Shown piece after piece: positions 1-10,769 of a stretch of 64,000 nt of DNA. Origin of the DNA: Rhytidiadelphus loreus. Lineage: Eukaryota > Streptophyta > Bryopsida > Hypnales > Hylocomiaceae. Position numbers and translations under genes: made by a program. Below the pieces are notes generated by a model. The model worked only from the letters and a program-made list of their open reading frames with translations. It did no database searches and had not been told where the DNA came from. Each line of letters starts with the position of its first letter. Positions within the stretch are counted from its first letter, which is position 1. The DNA lies in NCBI GenBank assembly GCA_947034895.1, contig OX344762.1:26268760-26332759 (forward strand), in the 5' to 3' direction.

Positions 1-1035
1 GTCAATGTTCAATCACATGTGTATTGAATATCAAATACTATTTGTAAACATTGGAATTCATTATTGAAGTGGCAAATATCCCAAAATGTGGCATTGACCC
101 AAAATTGTTAGCATGACTATGTGTATTTCCAAAATCAATATGTACCTATACAAAAGAAACAATTCCGAACTTCTACCAAAAAAAACTTTGACCCTTCACA
201 ACTTTTGTATACAATTTTCAAATGTTGCAATTTAAGGTCATTTTTTAGGTGTTGAAGAATGAAAGGCGTTGCAATTAGTCACTTCTTTTTACAATTAGTA
301 GCAAGTTTTGAATAAAATGTTTCATGATTGATGATTAGTATACATTTAATTAGTCTACTTGTTATTATCTAAAGATGTACATGTAAAAACATTTGAAGTT
401 TGCTTTATCAAATTAGAATATTCCATGATTGATGAGGAAAATGGATAGAGTGGATTTAGGGATTTTCAAGTCTCTTTGTTAATATTGAAGCTTGGAGGAA
501 AGGAGCTTGCTATATTGTCATTTTTAATGCTGGAATGTAATTGCCAACTCAAAGTCAAGTAAATCTTTACTAATGTAGGAGTGTCATGTGGCATAATTTG
601 ATGAAATTAAAAATAAAAATAAAAAACACAATCACTTCAATGACAAATGCTTAGTGAAGATGGAGAACCTTCCTATCTTTACGATCAGTAAGTTGTTTTT
701 GTATACAAAATAGCAAAAGAGAGAAAAGTAACTCCAATCACTATTGAACTAGCCTAAATCAAGAATTTGCTCATCCAAGATTCAACAACACTTCTTGAGA
801 GAAATAATGAGTGATTCTAAGACTACATACCCTTGTTAGAGAGAGACTTTGTACTACACTTAGTATTGAGAGCAATAACTATTTCCAAAATAACCACTTG
901 ATCGACTAACTTCCTTCAAATTGCAAGATTCTAGTAGAGAGCACTCTACATCTTAGTGATGATTTTCTCATTAGACATCCTCATCGCATTTAGTAGATAA
1001 GTATTTCCATCAAGTAAGTTCAAATCACGAATTAT
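1..1035. other. AT-rich intergenic sequence, no gene seen
   Basis: No open frame with protein-like composition, RNA gene or clear repeat boundary was found. The sequence is AT-rich with short homopolymer runs. Confidence 0.6.
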
Positions 1036-1457
1036 CCCCACCTTTGTGTAGTTCTCCGTTGATTCTATAACGATGTCGTTGTGGAATGCAATTACAATTG
1101 AATTGGAAATTTTAACTTTAATTTAAAAGTGAGTTCTAATTAAGTTAGACAAATCGTATTCTTCTTGTTAAATTTTGTACCAAGGAGTTTCTCGTAGAAG
1201 TTCTTCAATGTATTTAGGATGTGAGTATTTCCCACCTTTGTATAGTTGTTCGTTGGTTCTGTAATAGTGTTGGTTGGTTCTATAATAGTGTCATTGTGGA
1301 ATGCAATTACAAATGAACTAATTACAAATGAACTAGGAAATTTTAACTTTAATTTAAAAGTGAGTTCTAATTAAATGAGATAAACCATATTCTTCTTGCT
1401 AAATTTGATAAAAAGCAGTTTCTCATAGAAGTTCCTCAATGTATTTAGGATGTGAAT
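1036..1457. repeat. Imperfect tandem duplication, about 195-230 bp per copy
   Basis: Two adjacent copies (about 1036-1229 and 1230-1457) both begin with CCCACCTTTGT and share GTGGAATGCAATTAC, a TTTAACTTTAATTTAAAAG stretch and TGTATTTAGGATGTGA in the same order. The second copy has extra internal short duplications (GGTTGGTTCT and AATTACAAATGAACTA). No coding potential is visible. Confidence 0.65.
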
Positions 1458-2360
1458 TTTTTTAGACAATAGAATTATTTGTAAAGTGTTTTGGTCTTGG
1501 TTTAGAATTGCAAGTTAAGTTTAAGTTGTGATCCCCGACAATAAATGCATTGTGGTCTACTACTTCATCTTGGGTTAACCCCTCACCACCCAAGGGGACC
1601 AAAAGTGTCCTCACACAATCTAATAGTCAACTTCAAAGTATTGTAACTTTTGCATCCAATGTCCAATCTCAATAAAAACTTGTTGGGAAAGTTGCGCATA
1701 TTAGTCTATTTTTTGAATAAAATTTTAAGATCAATCCAAAATGTACTGAGTTTTTGAAAGCCATTCAAAGTTTGTAGGTTCAATTTGAGTTCACTACACT
1801 GGATTGAGATGGTTGCAACTTTGGGGGTTTGTATCTTTTTCATCAAATTTTAGTTTTCAATAAAATTTGTTGTATTTTGTTTCCTATAAAGTCTTATTAT
1901 TGTGGTAAGGTTTTCATGTCAATCCAAGTTATTTTGAATTCTTGGAAGAAATTCAAAGTTCAAAATCCAGACATTTTTGCATTAAAGTGAGCTTCAACGG
2001 CTTATAACTTCTTCATATAGGGTTTGTTTTCAATAATTTTTGTTGGAAAAGTTGCGCATACTAGTCTAGTTCTTGTGGTAAGAAATTCATATCAATACAA
2101 GAAGTTATGATTGACTGAGAAGCATTTTAGTAGAGGTAGGTTCAGTGGAAGATGTGTTTTTTTGCTACTTTTTTCACTGTTCTTTGACATTGCAAAACAA
2201 TTTTGCAAACACAATGAGTAAATTGAATGATTTTTTTCCCCACCAAAGTCTTTGTCTTTTGGATTTGAATCACTTTGTGGATTAAAGTTTTTTCATTTGA
2301 GTAGGTTTAGAAATCGAATTTTACCTCCGAATATGTTTTTAGGAAAATTTCAACATCTTT

Positions 2361-3649
2361 CACTATAAGAAAACAAGTGTTTTTTTTATGTTGCATAAAA
2401 TATGGGATGGCGTCTTCTTTGACGCGGAAGTAATCAACATAGATGTCTCCTAAAATCCATTATATTTGACAGGCAAAAAATGTGCAGAAATCACAAAAAA
2501 CATGTCATTTGCAAGCTTGTTTTTTTGTAACGTCGCACATAACAAGGTGAAGAAAGGTTTGTAAAGGTCAACACGTGGAAGCCACATCAGCGCCACATGC
2601 TCGACTACTTCCACGTCATCTTTTTTTTCATCCATGCCGTTGCTGACGTGGTCTTTGACATGGAGGCGAGAAATTGTGACGTCGTCACTGACATAGAGGC
2701 CACATTAGCTCATTTTTGTGTCATTTGAATAATTTAATGGTATTTTTTGAGATGTCAATTAGACATTTTTTGCAACGTTAAATTACACATTTTTTCAAAC
2801 ATCAATTGCCGCATATCCTACCTACAAGGCAATATCAATAAAAATTTAATAAAAATTAAAAAAATGAAATGAACAAACAAAATCTACGAATTCAACAAAA
2901 ATTGAAAAAAACTTACCATCAACCATTAAGAGAAATTTTGATGGCCAAATGAAGGAATTACTTCATTAAAAATTAATAAAAATAATGAGTAAAGAAATTG
3001 TACTTATATCCATTCTCTGCCAATGGAAAGGCAAACAATATGGGATAAGTAGAATATGGTTATTTCACTTGTCTACATGTTGACGTTGTTTCTGATATGT
3101 ACATGTTTCATCAAACATAGAGATGTTGTTTAAGACATCTTGACGTTTTTGTAGACATTTCACTTTGAACACAATTTTTGTTTGATATATCCTATATCAA
3201 CTGTTTCTCTTACTACCTCCCTACTTGTATAAAGACCATATGTTTTCATCCATGGAACACATCCATTTTCATCCATTCATTTTCTTCTTTTTGGAAAGCA
3301 TGCCACGTCACTTCACTTTCCGTAATTTTTTTATATAAGGTCAATATTTTTCCATTGACCGTAGTAATTTTTAGTAATTTATCCATAGTCAAAGTGGACT
3401 TCATGCTGACGTGGCAGTCTATGTTTTTTGGAATGTCACAACAAAACATGAGCTTGTTTTTTCAGACATCGTTAAGAACATCTCTTTATACGGTGACATC
3501 TACTTGTTCTCCAACTTAGTTGCACATGTTTTCTGCAATGTCAAATTAAATTCACACTTTTGTACCCATTCACTGCTTAATGCATGACATCTTAACAAAC
3601 ATGACACGTTTCGGTCCAACGACAGCAAAAACGCAATTTTCTTATAATG
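2361..3649. mobile_element. Non-autonomous CACTA (En/Spm-type) element, 1289 bp
   Basis: It begins CACTATAAGAAAAC and ends with an imperfect inverted copy (ATTTTCTTATAATG). It is flanked by the 3-bp duplication TTT (2358-2360 and 3650-3652), as expected for CACTA transposons. Both family-1 relatives lack it: 27566-27579 reads straight through as CATTCTTTTTCAAC, and the inverted copy near 7200 does the same. Its start closely resembles the element at 41571-42505. Short frames inside show no transposase motif. Confidence 0.88.
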
Positions 3650-3751
3650 TTTATTCAACACTGGAACATTATAATCTTTCAATCTATGTTGTCAAATGAC
3701 TCCAAATTTGATTTACACCATCTACACCATGCACACTACAAGATTGTACGG

Positions 3752-4334
3752 CCCGGGGAGGACACTCCCTATGTTTTAGCAAACTACGTGCGGCGGAAAA
3801 AGTAAAACAAGTAATACACCTTAAAATTTAATTTCTTTTTCAAAAAAAAATTATGGATAGATTTTACTACTTTATAAGTTTATGTTTTGAATTATTGGTA
3901 TTTTTTTGTGCTAATAGTAATTAGTTATAAATTTTTGAAGAAAAAAGATACACTGTAAAGCTGAAAATAACTTTCACACCTCTATATTATATAAGAAAAA
4001 AAATTTGAAAAATGAAAAAAAAATTATATAGAATAGCTTTCTATTGAAAGTTTATTTTGGTTGAATATTGATGCAATAGTCATCTTCATGTGAGCTCTAT
4101 AAATATTTTAGTTGGAGAACATGCCATTTTAGTTCATTTTTCAACCCTTTCTAGACAATATATCTTATGTTATTTGGAATTGAATTTTTTTGTCAATAGA
4201 AACCTTTAGTCATTGTTAAACAAAGCTCAAAATTTTAGAATGAAATTATAGTTTATTCAAGGTGAATTACATGAATTACTTTTTCCACCGCCGCACGTAG
4301 GTACCCCAAATGTAGTGAGAGTGTCCTCCCCTAG
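3752..4334. mobile_element. hAT-like MITE, 583 bp
   Basis: The termini are CCCGGGGAGGACACT and, inverted, CTAGGGGAGGACACT, and inverted similarity continues through a CTACGTGCGGCGG block. It is flanked by the 8-bp direct repeat TTGTACGG (3744-3751 and 4335-4342). The same 8-mer occurs once, unoccupied, in the inverted family-1 copy (7115-7122, read as CCGTACAA) and as TTGTATGG at 27664-27671. An 8-bp duplication fits the hAT superfamily. A diverged relative lies at 29275-29846. Confidence 0.85.
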
Positions 4335-4438
4335 TTGTACGGTTGAGATTTTCATACCTTACTCACATTTAGACTTATAACACTTGAAAAACAAGGTTGT
4401 TTTTTGACATGGTTAGGCCTTGGGTGGTGAAGGGTTAA

Positions 4439-5548
4439 GGTCTAAACTCATGGTTCTTATCTTCATTTACAATCCCTCATCCCACATGCTGCAAATTTAT
4501 GAGTTCTCATTTGGTGGAAGTAAAACTAGGAACAAAAGTCAAAAGAGCTCCATTTTGGACCTAAAGGAGTTTGATTCCCAATACTTTGTTTATTACTATT
4601 CAAAGGACAAAGAAACCTTAGTTTCTTCTCACTTTACACTTAACTCTAGTTAGTGCAAATAATTTCATACAAATGAAGAATGAAATGATTATTGTTCCAT
4701 GTGAACATAGACAAAACACTCATTGCTAACATGCCACATTGCATTTTAAAATCTAAGTATTACCATTTTGAATAAGTTATATACAAGTCTAACCTCAATA
4801 TAGTGTAAACTCTTCACCCCTAAGAGTCTTGACGTCCATTGGGTGGGTTATGAATGTCTTCAAGGGCTTACTAGGATAGCTAAAAGAAAATGATGAAATA
4901 CATCCAAGGATGTTGAAAAAACTTTTTTTTTGGGTCTATTTTTCAACAATTTCCAATGATATAACTACTATGGTCACTCAATGCTTTGTAATTTCTATGA
5001 AAGGATCATAATCAATTCATGTAGGAGTGGAAAGAAAAGAAAAACTAACAAAAAATAAAAATCTTTATGCCCAGATTCTTTTCAAGCTATAGTACATTTT
5101 CCATAAAAAAAAACCTCCCCAAATGTACATTCCCCTCCCTACCAAAGATTTTTAATTTTTTTATGCCCCATATAGACTTTCTGAGAATGCAACTTTGATA
5201 TCACACTCTTCTATGCGCCATTGGGCCAGCTCTTATCCCTGGTAATTTAATAGTGTAATGTACAGTCACACTATATGAATTCGGTGACGTGTCAAAATTG
5301 TACAATCACCAAAGAATTTCAGTCGGTGGACCCAGGTAAGCCAGCGCCTATGCGGAGATATTTTGAGCGTGGAGTGCCAGATGGAGTTGCTCGTGCACTG
5401 ACAGAGGGATTACACTATTACAAATGCGACATGGGCACTCTTTTAGCACTTTTTAATTAAGTTATATAGAAGAGCCACCCATAACCGATCAAATAAGCAA
5501 TTGTGGGCATGATGTGGAGTAAACAAGGTTAATTACAAGGCGAAGCAA
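4439..5548. other. Intergenic sequence, no supported gene
   Basis: AT-rich sequence. A short open stretch near 5275-5460 starts with a non-ATG codon in any reasonable model and resembles no family I recognise. It contains a GTAAGC donor-like site at 5336 but no partner exon was found. Confidence 0.5.
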
Positions 5549-5557
5549 ATATTTTTG

Positions 5558-5778
5558 ATCAGGGTGGATTGACCCCTCGCTTGGCCTTACCAGGGGTGCA
5601 TGTAAAAAAAAGCTCCCTATTTTGCCGTTCTAGGGTATACTCTTGACCTCTCTAGAGTAATTTGGGGTCTCTAATTGCAAAAATGAATTAAAAATTTGCA
5701 AAAAAATTCATGTGCGGAAAATAAATAATTCTAGGGTTTGCCCGCAGGGCTGAGCGAGGGGGGCAGTTCACCCTGGCC
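5558..5778. mobile_element. MITE with 9-bp target duplication (MULE-like), copy 1
   Basis: Terminal inverted repeats are read as CAGGGTGGATTGACCCC at the left and GCCAGGGTGAACTGCCC as the inverted right end. The flanks repeat ATATTTTTG (5549-5557 and 5779-5787). A 9-bp duplication fits Mutator-like elements. The internal sequence, with stretches rich in ATTTGCAA-like words, is shared with copies at 15037-15260 and 18230-18474. No coding frame. Confidence 0.75.
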
Positions 5779-6143
5779 ATATTTTTGGAGGTGTAGTAGG
5801 AATAGTCACACCTTCTTTACTCGAGAATAGGAAGGTGGCAGCTCCCTGTTGGCTTCGCACCAACAGGATATTCTTCTTATGTGAAGCCTTCACCACGACC
5901 ATTATTGTCTTGTCGAGGTGAATAATGGGTGTGAAGAAGACTCCATTTAAGTGTATTCTCTTATGCAAGTTCTGTGCCTGCATCCTACGTTGCACATTGC
6001 CGGCGAATTCATCTTGCACTCCATATCAAATGTCAGTCTCCAAATCTCTATTCTCGTTCTCTAGACAATTTTACAAGGATGTCACACCTTCATGATTTTT
6101 AACTTTTAGTTGTCTCCTCTTTCCTCTCCCCCTAGAAGAAAAC

Positions 6144-6290
6144 TATGTCGCAGTCAACAAAACCACATCAGATTGGTTTTGTTGACTGTGCTGTTGAAAA
6201 TGCAGTGAAAACACAAAATCTGCGTTTTTCTACGTTTTCAACAGCATAATCAACAAAACCAATCTGATGTGGTTTTGTTGACTGTGACAT
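6144..6290. repeat. Foldback hairpin with nested palindromes, 147 bp
   Basis: The outer arms pair from ATGTCGCAGTCAAC (6144) to its inverted copy ending at 6290. Each arm contains a smaller palindrome of AGTCAACAAAACC facing GGTTTTGTTGACT around CACATCAGATT. The transcript of either strand could fold in two competing ways. No target duplication was recognised. Confidence 0.75.
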
Positions 6291-6931
6291 ATTTTTCTTT
6301 TAGGATCCTCAACTTCACATTCTTCATAGCAATTTTCATTTTTGGAGGAGGTGTGACTACCCTTAATGATAAAAATGATAGAGATTGCAAAAACTTTGGT
6401 AATTTTATTGCTTGAACTAAAATTACTATGAATTTTGAAAGGCAAAAGTTAGTCTGGATCCATGTCTAGTGTCTAGAGTCATTCAATTCCGATCATCCAA
6501 TAACTACTTTCCTGCTCATTACTTCCCACTTCCTTGCTCACTACTTTGGAACATGTGACATGACCTTACTAGTTCTTATCTTGAAAAGGAGAAAAAAAAC
6601 ATTCCAAGCTTTGATTGGAAATAACTACATCCTACATGTTGGATATGGGTCTCTAGTTGGGAATGGGTGGATCACCTAGTCAATTCATTTAAATTTGGAA
6701 GCTTTCAATCAATGAATAAACTTTAAGTTAAGGTAGTCTCTTGTTAAAGCAACCTTTTTAGAGTTTTAAGAGTTGATTGCATTTGGGGGGGAAGATAAAA
6801 TCTTTGAAACAATTTTCAGTAAATTTTTGTAAGAAGACATATAGAATTGGCGTCTAATCCAAGTCATTTCATATTTTTTGAACCTTCGTGGAGTTAGTTA
6901 TGAATTTATGAAGTTGAAATGTAGATATAAC

Positions 6932-7013
6932 TAAAAGCAACCACCTTCTGAAGTGTACACTATTGGTACATTGAAGAAAGTAAAATGTACATTTGTGTTA
7001 GTGGTTGCTTTTA
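6932..7013. repeat. Short inverted repeat
   Basis: TAAAAGCAACCAC at 6932-6944 faces its exact inverted copy at 7001-7013, with a weaker inner pairing around TGTAC. It abuts the TTAA-bounded element that begins at 7026 and may be part of its target. Confidence 0.6.
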
Positions 7014-7025
7014 GAGCACACTACC

Positions 7026-7990
7026 TTAACTCCTAAATGCCTATGGCCTTTTGGATTTGAAAACATCATTGAAGTGTTATAGGTCTAAATGTCACTAAGG
7101 TATAGAAATCCCAACCGTACAATCTAGTAGTATACATCTTGTGGATGACTTGGATCAAATTTGGAGTCATTCGGCCACATAGATTGCAAGATTATAATGT
7201 TCTTGTGTTGAAAAAGGATGCTGAAATTTTCCAAGCAACACATTTGGAAGTCAAATTCAATTTCTAAACCTACTCAAATGAGAAAATTGCATCTAAACCC
7301 AACATACAAACACATTGGTGCAAGAAAATATCATTCAATTGACTCATTGTGCCGATTGAATGACTTTGAGATGTCAAAAAATAGCAAGAAAAGTTGCAAA
7401 AAACACATCTAAGGTTGAACCTCCTACTAAAATGTTTCTTTGTCTCTCATAACTTCTTTGATTGATATGAAATTTTAACCACACAAACTAAACTAGTTTG
7501 CACAACTTTTCCCAAAAAATGATTGGAAATGGACACTCTATGAAGAAGAAACAAGTTGCCAAAGTTCATTGTAATCCAAATTTTTTTAGAATTTGAACTT
7601 CAAATTGCTCCCAAACATTCAAAACAACTTGGACTGACATGAAAATTTACCACAATAACTAGACTTGAAGCAAAATATAACTCAACAAATTTAATTGAAA
7701 ATAATCATTGAATGAAGGAGATACAAGCCCCCAAAGTTGTAGTCATCAAAATGCAATTTGGTGAACTTAAATGGCCCCCGTGAACTTTAAATGGCTTCCA
7801 AAAAATCAGTACATCTTGGATTGATCTGGAAAAAAATTCTACACAAACTAGAAGAAAGAATTCAGACTTTCCAACAAGTTTTATTGAATATAAACATTGG
7901 ATGCAAAAGTTATAGCACTTCGAATTGGACTTCTAGACTATGTGAAGACACTTTTGGTTCCCTGCGGTGCTTAGTCACCTTCATGGTTAA
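7026..7990. mobile_element. TTAA-bounded element, family 1, uninterrupted inverted copy
   Basis: It has TTAA at both ends and reads as the reverse complement of the 1575-4438 element without its two insertions (965 bp). It preserves single, unoccupied versions of both target sites: CCGTACAA at 7115-7122, and the CACTA target near 7200. Open stretches inside (for example 7218-7412 and 7791-8126) are chance frames in repeat sequence. Confidence 0.78.
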
Positions 7991-9944
7991 TCCTTTAATT
8001 AGTGCTTTGACGTCCAATTTCTCAATGGCAAGTAGATTGAAATTCAAGTTTCTTTTTCATTATTTCTTGAATGAAAGTCTCATCCTCATTTGTGGAGATA
8101 CTTTATCAAGTTGTTGTCCTATCTAATGATTGGATTTGTTGTTACTAGAGTACATTGTTTTTCTAAAATTACAAATGTAGAAGTATATCAAGTGGTTGAC
8201 CAAGCCAAAATTGCATTGATTCTAGTTCAAAATTGCATTTGCAAAAATGAGGTCATAGATTTAATTAACATAGAAATTCCAAAAATCACCATGTCAAAAG
8301 AACCTCATTTCAAATCCATTCCAATAAAATTTTCAAAAAATGATAACATTTTGCTTGACTGTAATTGAATTTAGAAGGAATTTAGAAATTTTCCTTCAAA
8401 ATTTATAAAAAGATATTGGTGATAATAGTGGTAAATCTTATGATGCGGATGAAATCTAAAACTCAAAATCTAAAACTTTTATTTGTATATCAATTCCAAA
8501 ATATTCTTCCAAATAGTACTTTATAATGATTTACTCAAATTGTCAATCTTGGAGAACATTCTATATCCCTAGAGATTAAATTAACTCAAAAAATTGAGGT
8601 TTTAGATAATTTAACTAAGGTAAAAAAATCCATTGCAATCAGAATTAGGAGTTTGCCCTCATGCCATTTTTGAATTTTTAAAAAAAAATCCCACTTTAAA
8701 GACAAATGTGAGAAATGGCAAGAGCAATCGAAATTGTATTTTTCAACAAAGCATGAAATTGTTATAAGTTTTTGAAGTGTGCTACCCCAAAGAGTCTCTA
8801 GACTACCCCAAAACCAACAAAAATTGTATCCATAATGCTCAACTTACTCATAGAAAGCAATCATAGTATTTCCTAATGTGGATGGTGTAAAAAATTAGTT
8901 CCCTCAATGAAATTACACTAAAAAGCTTTTAGTTTCTAGTGAAGTCACCAATCATTCCATTATTTTCATCTAAAGCACTGATTGTGTTTCCATCATGGAT
9001 CTTTTGATCTTAATGGGTTGTTCTAACTTACACCTAAAATCTTCCAATATGAGTATTTGAGTATGGTACTTAATCTTGTAACATTGTTGTGGACACTAAG
9101 TACCAATTGAATCACAAAGAATCCTTCTATGTAAGACAAAAATATAGATATTCATCCTTGAAAGTTTGTGTAAAAAAGAAGATCTTGTACAATAGTTTGA
9201 CCTCCCCAATGATTTACACACCACCATCAATTTCTATATCGACCAACCTGGCATTCTAGGTTTTAAATTAAATTATCTAAGTTTTTGATAACCGTTGTTT
9301 TTCCTTGCTAAAGTATAAGGCGACAAAATCTTAACCTGCTAAAAGGTCTGATAACCCCCTAAATAAGAGGCAATTTTCAATTAAGACTTGAAAACTCTAC
9401 CCCAGGATTGGTAATTTGACAAGAATTCAGGGTTCAGAATCCTGTAAAGCTTAAAATGAAGAACGAACAGAATCTCACTATCTTCTCAAAAGATGGTACT
9501 CACTACAATTGAAATTGGACTCTTGACACGATTCTTCTTACATAATACAAAAGGTCCTCACCAATCTGATGTCCACATACTCTATAACTCTAAGTATACA
9601 TTAGGTATGTGCACCTTCAATCATCACTTATTACAATTGAGCATAGTTGCAATTCCAGTGCACTTTAGCATGCATTATTTGGACGCCATATGAATAAGTT
9701 ACAAATTTTAAAATAACATCTCTAGGTGTATTCAAAACCAATACTCCGTAATAAGCTCTCATGGTTTTAAATGTGTGCATCATGTTTAACCCTAAAAGGA
9801 TGCAACCCCTGATGACCAAGGTAGTTGTCAAAATGGTATAATTATTGAATCAATAGGTGCATTTTTTGTTTTCAGAGTGAACAATGAAATCATCCATCAA
9901 CCACTTTCGGCCTCAACATCCTTCAAAGGTCGAACCTTTAAATG
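7991..9944. other. AT-rich intergenic sequence with a degenerate repeat remnant
   Basis: A frame at 8090-8368 has no recognisable domain and AT-driven composition, so I do not call it. Bases about 9100-9220 are a decayed relative of the 215-bp duplicated unit at 9945-10370, sharing GAATCCTTCTA, ATTCATC and AATAGTTTGAC in the same order. No RNA gene was seen. Confidence 0.5.
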
Positions 9945-10370
9945 TCGACACGGACGTTTGGCGTCCGAAGGATGATAGGGAATCCTTCTAGTAGGACAAA
10001 AGTGCAACTATTCATCTTGGAAATTTTGTTGTGAAAAGGAGAGGCCTTCTCCAATAGTTTGACTTCCAATGAGTGCTTTTGCTATTTCTTAAGTAAATGA
10101 TTTACAAGGTGATGAAAAGGGATGATTTCCAAGGTCCCCCTTTGTCCTTTAACCCTTATACGTTGAGGAAGACGTTTAGTGTCCGATGGATGATAGAGAA
10201 TCCTTGTAGTAGAACTAGAGTGCAACTATTCATCCCCAGAATTTTGTTGTGAAAAGAGGTCTTCTATAGTAGTTTGACTTCCAATGAGTGCTTTTGCTAC
10301 TACTTAAGCCCATGATTCACACGGTAATGAAAAGGGATGATTTCCAAGGTCACCCCTTTGTCCTTTAAGG
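9945..10370. repeat. Tandem duplication of a unit of about 215 bp
   Basis: Two adjacent copies share GTGCAACTATTCATC (10002 and 10220), TTGACTTCCAATGAGTGC and AAAAGGGATGATTTCCAAGG at a constant offset of about 215-218 bp. The ends carry CCTTTAA/TTAAAGG words like those bounding the TTAA elements nearby. Non-coding. Confidence 0.72.
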
Positions 10371-10769
10371 GTTAAAGGTTAATCAATATTCAAGTTTTCG
10401 TGACATTTTTTGATCCAATTGTAGGTGTTGTATTTTGGGTAGTGTTGAATATGGGTGTCCATACCAATTGGGAAGATGACTTCATGCCAACCATTAGAAG
10501 TAGTAAATGAGGCACAATTCCTCTCGACCACAGGTAATAAGATCGTTCTGATATTGACACAGAATCATAGCATCTACTTTAAAATATATCTCTATATGAA
10601 CTGCGGTCGAAGCAACTCCTCAGTTTGATTCTAAGGGCACAAATCAACACGTTGGCCTGAAGCAGTGCTTGGAAATGCTACAGGAATTTCTCCCTTTGCA
10701 GTGTGCTAGTGGATCTCTCCAAATCAGTTCCTGGGAGAACAATTTTGACAAGTAAAAGGCATTAAATCC

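Larger units (their letters stand above)
1575..4438. mobile_element. TTAA-bounded non-autonomous element, family 1, carrying two nested insertions
   Basis: The ends are TTAACCCCTCACCACCCAAG and, inverted, TTAACCCTTCACCACCCAAG, differing at one base in 20. Removing the nested CACTA element (2361-3649) and hAT-like element (3752-4334) with one target duplication each leaves about 980 bp. That matches the uninterrupted relatives at 26793-27767 (975 bp) and 7026-7990 (965 bp, inverted). There is no transposase frame, so the element is non-autonomous. TTAA at both ends suggests a piggyBac-type target site, but TTAA is its own reverse complement and could instead be the outer part of the inverted repeat. 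Confidence 0.8.

Noticed and set aside
8090..8368. 92-codon plus-strand frame
   Set aside because: AT-driven composition, no recognisable motif and a start codon inside a second overlapping frame.
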